A stretch of DNA of 49,919 nucleotides from Bacteroidota bacterium. Its GTDB lineage: Bacteria; Bacteroidota; Ignavibacteria; Tepidaquicellales; Tepidaquicellaceae. Where the stretch lies: assembly GCA_018266895.1 (NCBI GenBank), contig JAFDZQ010000029.1:1-49919 (forward strand), given 5' to 3'. Of the stretch, positions 15,942 to 26,075 are shown piece by piece. Position 1 is the first letter of the stretch. Every line of letters begins with the position of its first letter. The translations under genes were made by a program, and so were the position numbers. Below the pieces are notes generated by a model. It had not been told where the DNA came from. It was given only the letters and a program-made list of their open reading frames with translations, and searched no databases.

Positions 15942-16885
15942 TGGATAAAACCCGCCTTGGAGAAATAATAAAAAGCAAATGTATTGAAGCGGGATTTTTC
16001 AAAGTTGGTTTCGCCAGAGCGGAAAAAACTGATCGCGAAGCGCTGTATCTCAGAGAGTGGCTTGATGAAAAACGTAATGCGGACATGAAATGGATGGCGA
16101 ATAATTTCGAAAAGAGAACCAATCCTTCGGAAATAATGGAAGACATCAGATCAGTAATTTCATTGGCATACTTATACGACACACCCGTAAAGCATTCTGA
16201 AAATATAAACATTCCAAAAATTTCCCGTTATGCCTGGGGAGAACGCGATTATCATAAAATCATTAAGAAGAAATTAAAAACTCTTTGTAATGAAATAAAT
16301 TCGCTTTCACCGGAAATTAAGACAAGGGCTTATGTTGACGACGGTCCGGTTATGGACAAAGCGTGGGCTGTGAGATCGGGCATCGGCTGGATGGGAAAGA
16401 ATACAAATGTAATAGATCCGGATACAGGAAGTTTCTTTTTTCTTTCGGAGATTCTTATCAATGCAGAACTTGATTACGACACAACCGTTGAGGACCTCTG
16501 CAAAAGCTGCAGTATCTGCATTAATGCATGTCCGACAGGAGCTTTGTATGAAGAATATAAACTTGACGCAAATCTCTGCATATCATATCAGACAATTGAA
16601 AACAGAAATGAAATTCCGGATGAGATTAATCTTGACGGATGGATTTTCGGATGCGATATCTGTCAGGATGTATGTCCGTTCAACGGAAAAAATAAATTTA
16701 CAACAGACGTTAACTTCTTCCCGAAATCAGAGATAATAAATAAAACTTACGACGAACTTCTGAATCTTTCCGAAGATGAATTCAATAAAATCTTTGAAGG
16801 AACTCCCGTCAGAAGAACTAAATACAATGGATGGAAAAGAAATCTGCAAAAAGCTAAAAATGATTTACAGATTAAACGGATATGA
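15941..16885 (+). CDS. queG: Epoxyqueuosine reductase
   Basis: The product reduces epoxyqueuosine to queuosine in tRNA, the last step of queuosine synthesis, using cobalamin and two [4Fe-4S] clusters. The conserved core YVDDGPVMDKAWAVRSGIGW and WMGKN are present. The ferredoxin-like cluster motifs follow as CKSCSICINACPTGAL and GCDICQDVCPFN. At 314 residues it is the short form without C-terminal HEAT repeats. It follows the Rieske gene with a one-base overlap. The gene ends shortly before a convergent minus-strand gene. Confidence 0.93.
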   Translation: MDKTRLGEIIKSKCIEAGFFKVGFARAEKTDREALYLREWLDEKRNADMKWMANNFEKRTNPSEIMEDIRSVISLAYLYDTPVKHSENINIPKISRYAWGERDYHKIIKKKLKTLCNEINSLSPEIKTRAYVDDGPVMDKAWAVRSGIGWMGKNTNVIDPDTGSFFFLSEILINAELDYDTTVEDLCKSCSICINACPTGALYEEYKLDANLCISYQTIENRNEIPDEINLDGWIFGCDICQDVCPFNGKNKFTTDVNFFPKSEIINKTYDELLNLSEDEFNKIFEGTPVRRTKYNGWKRNLQKAKNDLQIKRI

Positions 16886-16919
16886 ACTATGAAGCAATAA
16901 TCATAAAGGGAGGAGTATA

Positions 16920-17990
16920 TTATTTTGCGATCAGATCTTTAGTGATCTTACTGACTGAATCGCATCCGCATAAAGCCATAGCAAGATCAAGTTCATTTCT
17001 AAGGATATCAAGCACTGAACTTACACCGTTCTCTCCTTCTGCTGCAAGTCCCCACAATACAGGTCTTCCAATGAGAACTGTTTTTGCTCCGAGAGCAATT
17101 GCTTTTAAAATATCAGTACCTCTTCTGATCCCGCCGTCAAGCATAATTTCAATTTTACCGCTTACAGCATCAGCAACTTCAGGCAGTACATCTATTGTAG
17201 CACGGCATGTATCGAGTTGTCTACCTCCGTGATTAGATACTACAATTCCATCAGCACCGTATTGAACAGCAAGCAAAGCGTCTTCTTTACATCCAATTCC
17301 TTTTATTAAAACAGGTAAACTTGTTTTTGACTTCAGCCATTCAATATCTTTCCAGTTAAGCGAAGGGTCCAGATTCTCGGAAAAATATCCCGCTATTCCT
17401 GAATCGTGATTTAAGGAAAGTTTTTCTTTGTAATACGGCTCTAAGTTTTTCACAGTAAATCCGTCAGGTAAATTAAATTTATTTTTAACATCTCTTTCCC
17501 TTAATCCCAGGAACGGAGCGTCAACTGTAAGAACCAATGCTTTGCAGCCTGCATTCTCGACTCTTTTTATAAGATTTACTGTAATTTCTCTATCTTTAAA
17601 AACATAAAGCTGAAACCAGATATTTCCATCAGACGCCTTTGTAACTTCTTCGGCAGATGAATTTGAAAGAGTACTCAGTATCATTATTGTTCCTGCTTTT
17701 GTTGCAGCTTTTGCGACTGCCACTTCTCCGGATTCGTTTGCCATTTTATGAAATGCGGTAGGAGCAATCATCAAGGGCATAGAGATCTTATTTCCGAGTA
17801 CTTCGGTAGTCAAATCTCTTTTGCTTACATCTTTAAGCACTCTGTATATAAGAAAAATCCTTTTATATGCCTCACAATTTTCTCTTAAAGTAATCTCATC
17901 ATTCGCGCCGCTTGAATAATAATCATAAGCGGACTGAGAGAGTTTTTCTTTAGCGATAATTTCGTAATCTGAAATACTGACTGCTGTCAT
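16920..17990 (-). CDS. FMN-dependent alpha-hydroxy acid dehydrogenase/oxidase (LldD/lactate oxidase family)
   Basis: The 356-residue protein matches the full length of the FMN-linked alpha-hydroxy acid dehydrogenase family. Visible signatures are AYDYYSSGANDEITL near the N-terminus, MPLMIAPTAFHKMA (FMN site), a lysine in PVLIKGIGC (Lys230), and the catalytic motif SNHGGRQLD (His254, Arg257). It oxidises a 2-hydroxy acid such as lactate or glycolate to the 2-oxo acid; the substrate and whether O2 or a quinone accepts the electrons cannot be told from the sequence. It is monocistronic and convergent with queG. An overlapping plus-strand frame at 16882 is a shadow. Confidence 0.9.
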   Translation of the reverse strand: MTAVSISDYEIIAKEKLSQSAYDYYSSGANDEITLRENCEAYKRIFLIYRVLKDVSKRDLTTEVLGNKISMPLMIAPTAFHKMANESGEVAVAKAATKAGTIMILSTLSNSSAEEVTKASDGNIWFQLYVFKDREITVNLIKRVENAGCKALVLTVDAPFLGLRERDVKNKFNLPDGFTVKNLEPYYKEKLSLNHDSGIAGYFSENLDPSLNWKDIEWLKSKTSLPVLIKGIGCKEDALLAVQYGADGIVVSNHGGRQLDTCRATIDVLPEVADAVSGKIEIMLDGGIRRGTDILKAIALGAKTVLIGRPVLWGLAAEGENGVSSVLDILRNELDLAMALCGCDSVSKITKDLIAK

Positions 17991-18034
17991 TTAATAATTG
18001 TTTTCTGAGTCAAACAATATAAAATATAAATTTT

Positions 18035-18268
18035 TCAATCGGAATAGCGTGAAGTGTACTGATCAAGCAATTTTCTGATTACTTTCTGATACTGACTTCC
18101 GTTTTTCTTAGCAATTTCTTTAAAAAAATCAATGCTAGTTTTGCTTAAATTCAATGTAACTTTAACATTGTTTTCTTTAAGAGCCAGTTCCTCCGGGCGT
18201 GGAAGAAAATCCCTGACAACCTCAATATCGCCAATGCGTTCATTTGTGTATTTTATTTTCTTTTTCAT
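18035..18268 (-). CDS. brnA: BrnA-type antitoxin (DUF4415-like)
   Basis: I chose the ATG at 18268 (MKKKIKYTNERIGD) rather than 18301 because AAAAGGA lies just upstream and this is the usual length. The 77-residue product has the C-terminal ribbon-helix-helix pattern VKVTLNLSKTSIDFFKEIA followed by KVIRKLLDQY. The start overlaps the end of the toxin gene by about 29 bases, as in translationally coupled type II pairs. It should bind BrnT and repress their shared promoter upstream of 18530. Confidence 0.8.
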   Translation of the reverse strand: MKKKIKYTNERIGDIEVVRDFLPRPEELALKENNVKVTLNLSKTSIDFFKEIAKKNGSQYQKVIRKLLDQYTSRYSD

Positions 18269-18530
18269 ATATTTTTTTTCCTTTTCTCCAATAACCTGCA
18301 CCTATTATTCTGATTTTATTATTTCTGTATATAAATCTGACAGTCAGAATGTTCTCATCAGTTTTACCAAAGCAATAATATCTTTCTTCACGACTACTAT
18401 GCTCAATATCTCTGGCAATTATCCTTTCTGCATCCATAAAAGCGTATTGCGCTTCTTCAAAAGAAACATCATGCTTTTTCTGATTTAAAAGGTTTTTTCT
18501 TTCATCCCATTCAAATGATATTTTATCCAA
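18240..18530 (-). CDS. brnT: BrnT-type toxin (RNase)
   Basis: The 96-residue product fits BrnT family toxins, which are small RelE-like ribonucleases. The hallmarks are FEWDERKNLLNQKKHDVSFE near the N-terminus, AFMDAERI, then ERYYCFGKTDENILTVRF and IRIIGAGYWRKGKK near the end (usually IISARRA or similar). The toxin gene lies first with the antitoxin overlapping its 3' end, the standard brnTA order. The pair stands alone between an oxidoreductase and ppdK. Confidence 0.88.
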   Translation of the reverse strand: MDKISFEWDERKNLLNQKKHDVSFEEAQYAFMDAERIIARDIEHSSREERYYCFGKTDENILTVRFIYRNNKIRIIGAGYWRKGKKIYEKENKIHK

Positions 18531-18804
18531 AATAAAATAAAATTTATGACATATAAATATACATACTTACATATGGTTTATCAAGAATAAATTTATGTAT
18601 TCGGTAAATAAAAAATTGACTTTGAATTGAAATTATTATTCCTATAATATCTTCCGTTTTTCATTGCAGCTTTTTAAAATTACGATGCGGAAAAATAAAA
18701 AAGCATATGATAAAACATTATATGCAAAAATATAATGAAATACCAAATGCTAATTTTAAAGAAGTAATCAGAATTAATATCTTCTTGAAAAATGTTCTGA
18801 ATGC

Positions 18805-21528
18805 TTATTTCTTAACTTTATTCAGACTGGCTCTTGCTGCTGCAAGTCTTGCAACAGGAACCCTGAAAGGCGAACAGCTGACATACTCAAGTCCGAGCTG
18901 ATCGCAGAAAGTTATTGAATCGGGTTCGCCTCCGTGTTCACCGCATATGCCGAGCTTTATGTCAGGTCTTGTTTCCCTGCCTTTTCTGACAGCCCATTCC
19001 ATAAGCATTCCCACTCCTTCTGTATCAATAGATTCGAACGGATCCCTGTTAAGTATTTCCTTTTCCCTGTAATCCGGCATAAATGAAGCTGCATCATCCC
19101 TTGAAATTCCGAATGTCATCTGCGTTAGATCGTTTGTTCCGAATGAGAAAAATTCAGCGTACTTAGCGATCTTGTCAGCAACCAGAGCAGCTCTCGGAAT
19201 CTCGATCATAGTACCGACTTTATATTTGAATCTGATCTTTTTTTCCTTCATAACTTCTTCAGCAGTCCTTCTGATGATTGTTTCCTGTTCAATGAATTCT
19301 TTTTCATTTCCGATAAGAGGTATCATTACTTCAGGATAAACTTTTATCCCTTCCTTTATCACTGCAGCGGCAGCTTCAAATATTGCTCTCGACTGCATTT
19401 CAGTAATTTCAGGGAAAGAGATTCCCAGTCTGCATCCTCTGTGACCGAGCATCGGATTGAATTCCTTCAGAGCATTGAGTTTGTATTTTATTTCATCAAC
19501 ATTTGTTCCTATAAGTTCCGCAAGTTTCGTGATCTCGTTTTCAGTATGAGGAAGGAATTCGTGCAAAGGAGGATCCAATGTTCTTATAGTTACGGGAAGA
19601 CCTTTCATTACCCTGAATATTTCCGTAAAATCCTTTCTCTGATACGGCAGAATCTTAGCAAGAGCTTTTTTTCTTCCTTCTGTGCTGTAGGCAAGTATCA
19701 TTTCTCTAACTGCATTTATCCTGTCACCGCCGAAGAACATATGTTCAGTTCTGCAAAGCCCTATGCCTTCAGCTCCGAAAGCAATTGCATTATCGCACTG
19801 ATCCGGCTGATCTGCATTAGTTCTTATTTTAAGTCTTCTGTATTTATCAACCCATTTCATGAATGTAGCATAGTAGTAATAAGGCCTGGATTTTTCGGGT
19901 TTAAGCGTTTTGTCAACAAGCACCTGAAGTATCTCTGACGGTTTCGCCTGAAGTTTTCCGACTATGACCTCTCCCGTAGATCCGTCAATTGATAAATAAT
20001 CACCTTCTTTTATCAGATGAGGCTTGCCCTTGACCTTGATAGTCTTCAGAAGATAGTCAATGTCAAGCTGACCGCATCCTGCAACGCAGACTTTTCCCAT
20101 CTGCCTTGCAACAAGAGCAGCGTGCGAAGTCATTCCGCCGCGCGAAGTAAGTATTCCTTCTGAAGCGCTCATACCCCTGATGTCTTCGGGAGAAGTTTCA
20201 ATTCTTACAAGTATAACAGTTTCACCTCTTGCATGAGCATTAACCGCGTCAAAAGAATTAAAATAAACTTTCCCGCATGCAGCGCCCGGACCGGCATTCA
20301 GACCCGTAGCAAGAAGTTTACCGCTTCTTACGGCTTCCTGCTTTTCGGTTAAGCTGAAAATAGGTCTGAGAAGCTGATTAAGTTGTTCGGGATCGACTCT
20401 GAGGACTGCTTCCTTTTCACTGATAAGTTTTTCCTTTACCATATCAACGGCAATTTTTACTGAAGCATAACCCGTTCTTTTCCCTGCCCTGCACTGAAGC
20501 ATATACAATACTTCATCCTGCATAGTGAATTCTATATCCATCATATCGTGATAATGCTTCTCGAGATTTTTTCTGACCTGTTCAAGCTGTTTGTAAATTT
20601 TCGGTTTTGCTTTTTTCAATTCGGACATTGGCAGAGGTGTTCTTGTTCCTGCCACGACATCTTCACCCTGCGCATTCATCAGATATTCACCGTAGAATTC
20701 ATTCTCTCCGTTTGAAGGATTTCTCGTGAATGCCACTCCCGTTCCGGAAGTATCTCCGAGGTTTCCAAAAACCATTGACTGAACATTCACGGCTGTACCC
20801 CATTCCACCGGAATGTTATTCAGTTTCCTGTAAACAATCGCCCTGTCATTCATCCAGGAACTGAATACTGCTCCCACAGCTCCCCATAACTGCTCCATCG
20901 GATCGTCCGGAAAATTCTTTCCGGTATCTTTTTTGATTTCCTGCTTGAATTCCTCTGCAAGTTCTTTCAGATCCTGCGCACTGAAATCAATATCGCTTTC
21001 AATGTTTCTTTTCTTCTTTTTAGCTTCAATGATCACTTCAAAAGGATCTATCTGATGCTTGTCCTTCGGCTTCAGATCCATTACAACATCACCGTACATT
21101 TGAACGAATCTTCTGTAAGAATCATATACAAATCTCTCATTGCCTGTCTTAGCAATCAGACCTTTAACCGTAGCGTCATTCAATCCGAGATTAAGCACAG
21201 TATCCATCATGCCGGGCATTGAAGCTCTTGCTCCGGAACGGACACTCAGAAGAAGCGGATTAACGGGATCACCGAATTTACATCCCATATCTTTTTCCAC
21301 TTTCTTCAGCGCGCTTTCTATCTGAGATTTCAGTTCTTTCGGATATTTTTTTTTGTTAGCGTAATATGCATTGCATACAGCCGTTGTAATTGTAAATCCG
21401 GGAGGAACGGGAAGTTTTATGTTAGTCATTTCTGCGAGATTTGCGCCTTTGCCTCCGAGAAGCGATTTCATATCTGCCCTGCCCTCGGCTTTTCCTTTGC
21501 CGAAGTAGTAAACGTATTTAGTTGCCAT
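18805..21528 (-). CDS. ppdK: Pyruvate, phosphate dikinase
   Basis: The 907-residue enzyme interconverts pyruvate, ATP and phosphate with PEP, AMP and PPi. Domains appear in the usual order: N-terminal nucleotide-binding ([23 protein letters not shown]), the phosphohistidine domain with [19 protein letters not shown], and the C-terminal PEP/pyruvate barrel ([53 protein letters not shown]). It is full length with no break. Its neighbours give no operon; it would work in gluconeogenesis or PPi-dependent glycolysis. Confidence 0.97.
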   Translation of the reverse strand: MATKYVYYFGKGKAEGRADMKSLLGGKGANLAEMTNIKLPVPPGFTITTAVCNAYYANKKKYPKELKSQIESALKKVEKDMGCKFGDPVNPLLLSVRSGARASMPGMMDTVLNLGLNDATVKGLIAKTGNERFVYDSYRRFVQMYGDVVMDLKPKDKHQIDPFEVIIEAKKKKRNIESDIDFSAQDLKELAEEFKQEIKKDTGKNFPDDPMEQLWGAVGAVFSSWMNDRAIVYRKLNNIPVEWGTAVNVQSMVFGNLGDTSGTGVAFTRNPSNGENEFYGEYLMNAQGEDVVAGTRTPLPMSELKKAKPKIYKQLEQVRKNLEKHYHDMMDIEFTMQDEVLYMLQCRAGKRTGYASVKIAVDMVKEKLISEKEAVLRVDPEQLNQLLRPIFSLTEKQEAVRSGKLLATGLNAGPGAACGKVYFNSFDAVNAHARGETVILVRIETSPEDIRGMSASEGILTSRGGMTSHAALVARQMGKVCVAGCGQLDIDYLLKTIKVKGKPHLIKEGDYLSIDGSTGEVIVGKLQAKPSEILQVLVDKTLKPEKSRPYYYYATFMKWVDKYRRLKIRTNADQPDQCDNAIAFGAEGIGLCRTEHMFFGGDRINAVREMILAYSTEGRKKALAKILPYQRKDFTEIFRVMKGLPVTIRTLDPPLHEFLPHTENEITKLAELIGTNVDEIKYKLNALKEFNPMLGHRGCRLGISFPEITEMQSRAIFEAAAAVIKEGIKVYPEVMIPLIGNEKEFIEQETIIRRTAEEVMKEKKIRFKYKVGTMIEIPRAALVADKIAKYAEFFSFGTNDLTQMTFGISRDDAASFMPDYREKEILNRDPFESIDTEGVGMLMEWAVRKGRETRPDIKLGICGEHGGEPDSITFCDQLGLEYVSCSPFRVPVARLAAARASLNKVKK

Positions 21529-21876
21529 GATTAGTTTTGATAATTTTATAAATAGTTGATTTGGTATTTGCTGAGTGAGAAGTTTTCTTTACCTGAATAA
21601 TTGCGGGAATGCTGGTCATTTGAATTTATAGGATCATTATCTCGTTAACTTCGTTTTCATAAAGACAAATTTCTCTGTTAATTTTGTTTCGAATTAAAAA
21701 AAAGCAGTTATTGTAATTATGAACTTGTTTAATTGATATAAAATAAAATATTTAGAATTAAATTAATACTTACTAATTCAGCACTGTATTAAATCTTCTA
21801 ATATGATTTCAATTTTAAATTGAAGTTCGTATTAATTACTCAAGCTGACCGTTTTAATCTTCGAAGATTATTTTTC

Positions 21877-21954
21877 GCCACAAATTACACGAATTTACAC
21901 CAATTGTATTGAAGATACATTTTCTAATTTGTGTCAGTTAGTGAAATTAGTGGC
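21877..21954. repeat. Imperfect inverted repeat GCCACAAATTACACGAA...TTAGTGAAATTAGTGGC
   Basis: The left arm GCCACAAATTACACGAATTT and the right arm GTTAGTGAAATTAGTGGC are imperfect complements about 40 bases apart. Sequences of this kind (GCCAC..ATTACACGAATT) recur in non-coding DNA of Bacteroidota/Chlorobi-type genomes, from memory. The remaining intergenic stretch, 21529-22111, is AT-rich and holds nothing else recognisable; promoters for ppdK and the divergent MFS gene presumably lie in it. Confidence 0.55.
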
Positions 21955-22111
21955 AATTTCTTGTTTTCAATCTTGAAGCTTATTTCCCTATTAAAATAAT
22001 GCAAGCATAAAATCATGAGAAATGAATACCGGAATTTTATAATTATAAAGCGACAAAATACAAACTTGAATAATCCTTCATAAAAAAGCAGATTGCAGAT
22101 AAAATTTTTAA

Positions 22112-23362
22112 TTGGATAAATCAGCTGAATCAAAGGATAAACCTGATCCGTATGCTGCTCTGCGATTCTGGGAATTCAGAAATTTCACTATAGCGAGACT
22201 GTGCATAACTATAGCTTCACAGATGCAGGCTGTTATAGTCGGATGGCAGATCTATGAAATCACAAAGGATCCTTTTTCACTCGGGCTGATCGGACTTGCT
22301 GAAGCAATTCCCTCTATTTCCGTTCTTCTGTTTGCAGGTCATATTACCGATATCAGTAACAGAAAAAAGATTGTTCTTTACTCTGTACTGCTTATGAGTT
22401 TCTGTTCGGCAATGCTTCTGCTTATTACATCTGATCTTATACATTCCCTCAGCTCCGCAAAATTAGTTCTTATATATTCAGTAATATTTCTGAGCGGCAT
22501 CGGAAGAGGATTTTCAGCTCCTTCTTTCTTTGCATTCGTATCACAGCTTGTTCCTAAAGAAACACTGCCTAATGCAATCACATGGAATACCACTACCTGG
22601 CAGACTGGGGCTGTAACCGGTCCTGCAATAGGAGGACTGCTTTACGGATTCATCGGTGCTGCAAATACTTACATTACGATCGTCATATTCTGGATCATTT
22701 CTGTTCTGATGATCATTCCGATAAAAGATAAACCGATTCCTGAAATAATCGGCATTCAGACCTTAAAAGAAAAGTTAACCGCAGGTCTGAAATTCGTTTT
22801 TGAAAGGAAGATCGTTCTCGGCGCAATATCTCTGGATCTCTTTGCAGTACTTTTCGGAGGGGCGGTGGCTTTGCTCCCGATATTTGCTGGTGAAATACTT
22901 TTCGCCGGACCTGAAGGACTCGGAATTCTCAGAGCCGCTCCTTCAATCGGGGCAGTGATTATGGCTGTAACAATGACACGGAGACCTTTTACTAAAAATG
23001 CAGGAAAGAATCTGATCATAAGTGTTTTCGGATTCGGGATTTGCATAATTATTTTTGCACTTTCAAAAAACTTTTATCTTTCACTTGTAATCCTTGCTTT
23101 AAGCGGAGCCTTTGACAGTGTCAGCGTCGTGATCAGGGCTACGATAATTCAGCTGATGACGCCTGACAATATGAAAGGAAGAGTCTCTGCGGTGAACAGC
23201 ATATTCATCGGATCGTCAAATGAGATCGGTGCTTTTGAATCCGGTGTTGCCGCGAAGCTGCTCGGGACTGTGCCGTCGGTGATCTTCGGCGGAGTGATGA
23301 CTATACTCGTAGTTACTTTTGTTTCTATTTTCTTTCCTAAATTAAGAAGACTGAAGCTGTGA
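22112..23362 (+). CDS. MFS transporter (EntS/MFS_3-like exporter)
   Basis: The 416-residue protein starts at a TTG and shows about twelve hydrophobic helices. RFWEFRNFTIARLCITIAS opens the first helix, and the loop after helix 2 carries GHITDISNRKKIV, the MFS motif A pattern. The second half repeats this architecture. It resembles the MFS_3 group that includes enterobactin exporter EntS and macrolide-type exporters; the substrate is unknown. The gene ends 2 bases before the convergent SRAP gene. Confidence 0.88.
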   Translation: MDKSAESKDKPDPYAALRFWEFRNFTIARLCITIASQMQAVIVGWQIYEITKDPFSLGLIGLAEAIPSISVLLFAGHITDISNRKKIVLYSVLLMSFCSAMLLLITSDLIHSLSSAKLVLIYSVIFLSGIGRGFSAPSFFAFVSQLVPKETLPNAITWNTTTWQTGAVTGPAIGGLLYGFIGAANTYITIVIFWIISVLMIIPIKDKPIPEIIGIQTLKEKLTAGLKFVFERKIVLGAISLDLFAVLFGGAVALLPIFAGEILFAGPEGLGILRAAPSIGAVIMAVTMTRRPFTKNAGKNLIISVFGFGICIIIFALSKNFYLSLVILALSGAFDSVSVVIRATIIQLMTPDNMKGRVSAVNSIFIGSSNEIGAFESGVAAKLLGTVPSVIFGGVMTILVVTFVSIFFPKLRRLKL

Positions 23363-23364
23363 GT

Positions 23365-24045
23365 TCAGCTCTGCATCTCCTCTGTTTTGATCTCTTCATT
23401 GGACGGCTTAAGCTTCTCAAGATTTTCTTCAAGAGAATCCGTAAAATAACTGAATACATTTTCTTCATCGAGTATCACCGGCATTCTGTTATGTATATCT
23501 TTCAGGAAACTGCTGGGTGAAGTGGTGACAAGAGAAAATTCAGATTTACCTTCTTTGTTTTTCCAGTAAAGCCCCGGAACAAAAAATATTTTTTTGTTCT
23601 TTAATTCGATTTTTATTTTTAGTTTTTTCTTCTGACCAATGTCTTTCCATTCGTAGAATCCCGTCATCGGAATCAGTATCCTGTTCCTGTCAAATAATTT
23701 CTTCCAGAACGGCTTTGTTCCAATGGTGTCATCTCTTGAATTGAATATCAAAGGAGTTTTCTTTGCAGGGTCAAACATTATTCCCCACTTCATTTCCGTT
23801 ATTATCTTTTCGCCGTTATCATAAGCCAGCAGCGGAATTTTATGTGTAAGTATAGCGTCGTAACCTTCTGACTCCCGTTTATGCTTCTTCTGCTCTTCAA
23901 TTTCTTTTTCAATTTCCTCTTCGAGATTTTCCTCTTCTTTGCGTATCTCATCGAGTAGCTTAATTTTTATATCTTCATTGTAAATGGATTTTAGTAATTT
24001 ACTTAAGCCGGACATTTTACCGGCTGTTATGAACTGTCTGCACAT
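23365..24045 (-). CDS. SRAP/YedK-family abasic-site DNA-protein crosslink protein
   Basis: The family shields abasic sites in single-stranded DNA by forming a thiazolidine link through Cys2. Visible residues are the N-terminal MCRQF with Cys2, Asn102 in FNSRDDT, Glu122 in GFYEWK and His175 in IHNRMPVIL, matching the active site of YedK/HMCES. A highly charged insertion of about 30 residues (33-60, many Glu and Lys) lies near the N-terminus and could be a coiled coil. The product also ends in an acidic tail. It is convergent with the MFS gene. Confidence 0.92.
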   Translation of the reverse strand: MCRQFITAGKMSGLSKLLKSIYNEDIKIKLLDEIRKEEENLEEEIEKEIEEQKKHKRESEGYDAILTHKIPLLAYDNGEKIITEMKWGIMFDPAKKTPLIFNSRDDTIGTKPFWKKLFDRNRILIPMTGFYEWKDIGQKKKLKIKIELKNKKIFFVPGLYWKNKEGKSEFSLVTTSPSSFLKDIHNRMPVILDEENVFSYFTDSLEENLEKLKPSNEEIKTEEMQS

Positions 24046-24134
24046 ATTTTATTTTTTTGTAAAATCAACAGACTTTTATTAATTGTCAATTCTTATTTTA
24101 AATGTAAAATGTTTAAACAAAGAATTTTACTGTC

Positions 24135-24947
24135 ATGAAAATGAAGTTTGAATTAAAAAAACGGGAGTACAACTGCGATACGGTAAAACCAACAGATATA
24201 TCAATTCCGTTATTATTCAACGAAGAGCAGCCAAACACATATAATGTCAACAAAGCTACATCCAAAGCATATTCAACAGGTGATTTCATCGGAGATACCA
24301 GACTCGGAGGCGGATGCAATTTTGAAGAATACCGTCTGATACCGCACTGCAACGGGACTCACACTGAATGCGTAGGTCATATTTCTCTGGAAAGAATTTC
24401 CGTAAGCATGACACTGAAAGAATCTTTTATTCCTTCAACTCTTATTACAGTCAATCCCGAAAGAGCATTCGATACAAATGACATTTACATTCCCGAAAAA
24501 AGCGAAGACGATATGATGATAACTAAAGTCATTCTCCAGGAAAAACTTGAATTTGCCGACAGGGATTTTTTTGAAGGTCTGATCATAAGGACGCTTCCCA
24601 ATGACGATTCCAAAAAATACAGAAAATATATGGACTACCTTCCGCCGTTTTTTTCAATTGATGCAATGGAATATATCAGGAAGCTTAATGTAAAACACAT
24701 TCTCATTGACATTCCCTCTGTTGACAGGACATTTGACGACGGAAAGCTTTCGGCGCACCATATTTTCTGGGGAATTCCCATGGGTTCAAGGGAAGCGGAT
24801 GTTAATAATCATTCCCTCAACACAATTACAGAAATGATTTATGTTCCTGATGAAATTGAAGACGGAATTTATTTCACGAATATTCAGATACCAAATTTTG
24901 TCTCTGATGCAGCTCCGAGCAGGGTATTCATTTATAAAGTCAGCTGA
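24135..24947 (+). CDS. Cyclase-family hydrolase, possible kynurenine formamidase
   Basis: The protein belongs to the metal-dependent cyclase/kynurenine formamidase family. The metal motif is seen as H71-C-N-G-T-H76-T-E78 (IPHCNGTHTECVGH), followed by FFSIDAMEYI, LIDIPSVDRTFD and AHHIFWG. Family KynB enzymes have HxGTHxD, so the spacing and last acidic residue differ. At 270 residues it is longer than KynB (about 210). Its place at the head of a run containing kynureninase and kynurenine monooxygenase suggests it hydrolyses N-formylkynurenine to kynurenine, but no dioxygenase gene lies nearby. Another acyl-amide substrate is possible. It is 63 bases upstream of the first Ntn-hydrolase-like gene. 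Confidence 0.78.
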   Translation: MKMKFELKKREYNCDTVKPTDISIPLLFNEEQPNTYNVNKATSKAYSTGDFIGDTRLGGGCNFEEYRLIPHCNGTHTECVGHISLERISVSMTLKESFIPSTLITVNPERAFDTNDIYIPEKSEDDMMITKVILQEKLEFADRDFFEGLIIRTLPNDDSKKYRKYMDYLPPFFSIDAMEYIRKLNVKHILIDIPSVDRTFDDGKLSAHHIFWGIPMGSREADVNNHSLNTITEMIYVPDEIEDGIYFTNIQIPNFVSDAAPSRVFIYKVS

Positions 24948-25010
24948 AATAATTAGAACCGAATTTTGTTTTTCATACAAAGTTAATTTATCAAATAAAA
25001 AAGTATTATA

Positions 25011-26042
25011 ATGGGTCTCGTAAATTCGTTAAAATTCAGTTACAAATCAGGCGCAATAATCACAGATGAGGAATTTTTCATCGGGGGAAGAAGGAGAGTA
25101 CATACCGCAGATAATCTGCAGTCTCTTATTACTGAAGAGATGAGCAATGAATTTGGTCTGGAAGCGGTTTTCGGCGGAGCAGGAAATCTTTCAGTTGTCA
25201 AGGATGTGATAAGCATGATCAAATCAAAACTGCAGTCGGAATATTCCGAATACAAGAGAAGAGGAAGTGAAAACCCCGTGTTCAGAACTGTAGAAGATGT
25301 AGCCAGAATTGCTTTAAGAGTTTTTCAGGATATCTCTCATGAAAAAGTAAGTAAAAAACTTTACGGTCTTCTTGGTTTTACGATCGACGACTTTAACAGA
25401 GGATTTTATTTTTCTGAGGGAAAAAAGATCGAGATAAAAGATGATAAAATTGTTTCCAAGGCAATGGAGATCATAATGATGAAATCATCGAATATGAAGG
25501 ACATTCAGGAAGTGGAAGCAATTATTATAGGAACAGACCAGGAATCAGGATTTAATGCTTTCGATTTTTACGGCGGAATGACACATCTTTATCTTTCAAC
25601 AAGTATTTACAATTCTGTCGGCGCAGGTTCTACAAGCACTTCACTTGACTTTGTAAATATGATTAATTCTCTCGATCTTGACCAGAGAAGAAACGGCATA
25701 GATAAAATACTCGGTCTTGTCGAGCTGGTCAGAATTACAAATCAGTCGGCAATTAAAAACAGCGAGATCGGCGGTTACTATGATATTATATACCTCGACG
25801 GTAACGGAAGAAATCATAACGAAAGATTCTTCGATATTAACGGTGAAAAGACACAGCTCCTTAAGGAAATAGTGGGAGCTTACGATCACAATCTTATTCC
25901 GAAAGATGTCTGTCATGACCTTGCGGAGAAGATCGTTTACAATAAAAAAGAATTCAGCTTTGCTGAAACTGAAGCCGCTTTTTTCAGCAATGCATCCGAC
26001 AAAGACAAGCTTAATATGTTTTTAAGAGGATATAAAGTATAA
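25011..26042 (+). CDS. Proteasome-like Ntn-hydrolase-fold protein, probably inactive paralogue
   Basis: This 343-residue protein aligns from end to end with its neighbour at 26076-27116 (MxxVNxxKF, SGAxxxDE, IGxxR, LEAVFGG; last residues FLRGYKV). The N-terminal half fits a proteasome beta subunit start: a strand, then D19 at the usual Asp17 place, then a GG turn. Two catalytic positions are lost: the residue after Met is Gly instead of Thr, and the position for Lys33 is Asn35 (TADNLQ). A VGAGST motif corresponds to GSGS of proteasome subunits. An insertion of about 90-100 residues follows residue 60. It is likely a structural partner of the next gene product, like alpha or dead beta subunits, but that is inference. 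It is cytoplasmic. Confidence 0.7.
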   Translation: MGLVNSLKFSYKSGAIITDEEFFIGGRRRVHTADNLQSLITEEMSNEFGLEAVFGGAGNLSVVKDVISMIKSKLQSEYSEYKRRGSENPVFRTVEDVARIALRVFQDISHEKVSKKLYGLLGFTIDDFNRGFYFSEGKKIEIKDDKIVSKAMEIIMMKSSNMKDIQEVEAIIIGTDQESGFNAFDFYGGMTHLYLSTSIYNSVGAGSTSTSLDFVNMINSLDLDQRRNGIDKILGLVELVRITNQSAIKNSEIGGYYDIIYLDGNGRNHNERFFDINGEKTQLLKEIVGAYDHNLIPKDVCHDLAEKIVYNKKEFSFAETEAAFFSNASDKDKLNMFLRGYKV

Positions 26043-26075
26043 ATTTTCAGTTAAAAAATTTTTTAATACACAATC

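Noticed and set aside
16882-17232. Plus-strand frame of 116 residues after queG
   Set aside because: It lies antisense to the conserved alpha-hydroxy acid dehydrogenase and has no independent signs of coding.
21924-22133. Minus-strand frame of 69 residues upstream of the MFS gene
   Set aside because: It overlaps the inverted repeat and the MFS start and has a low-complexity composition.
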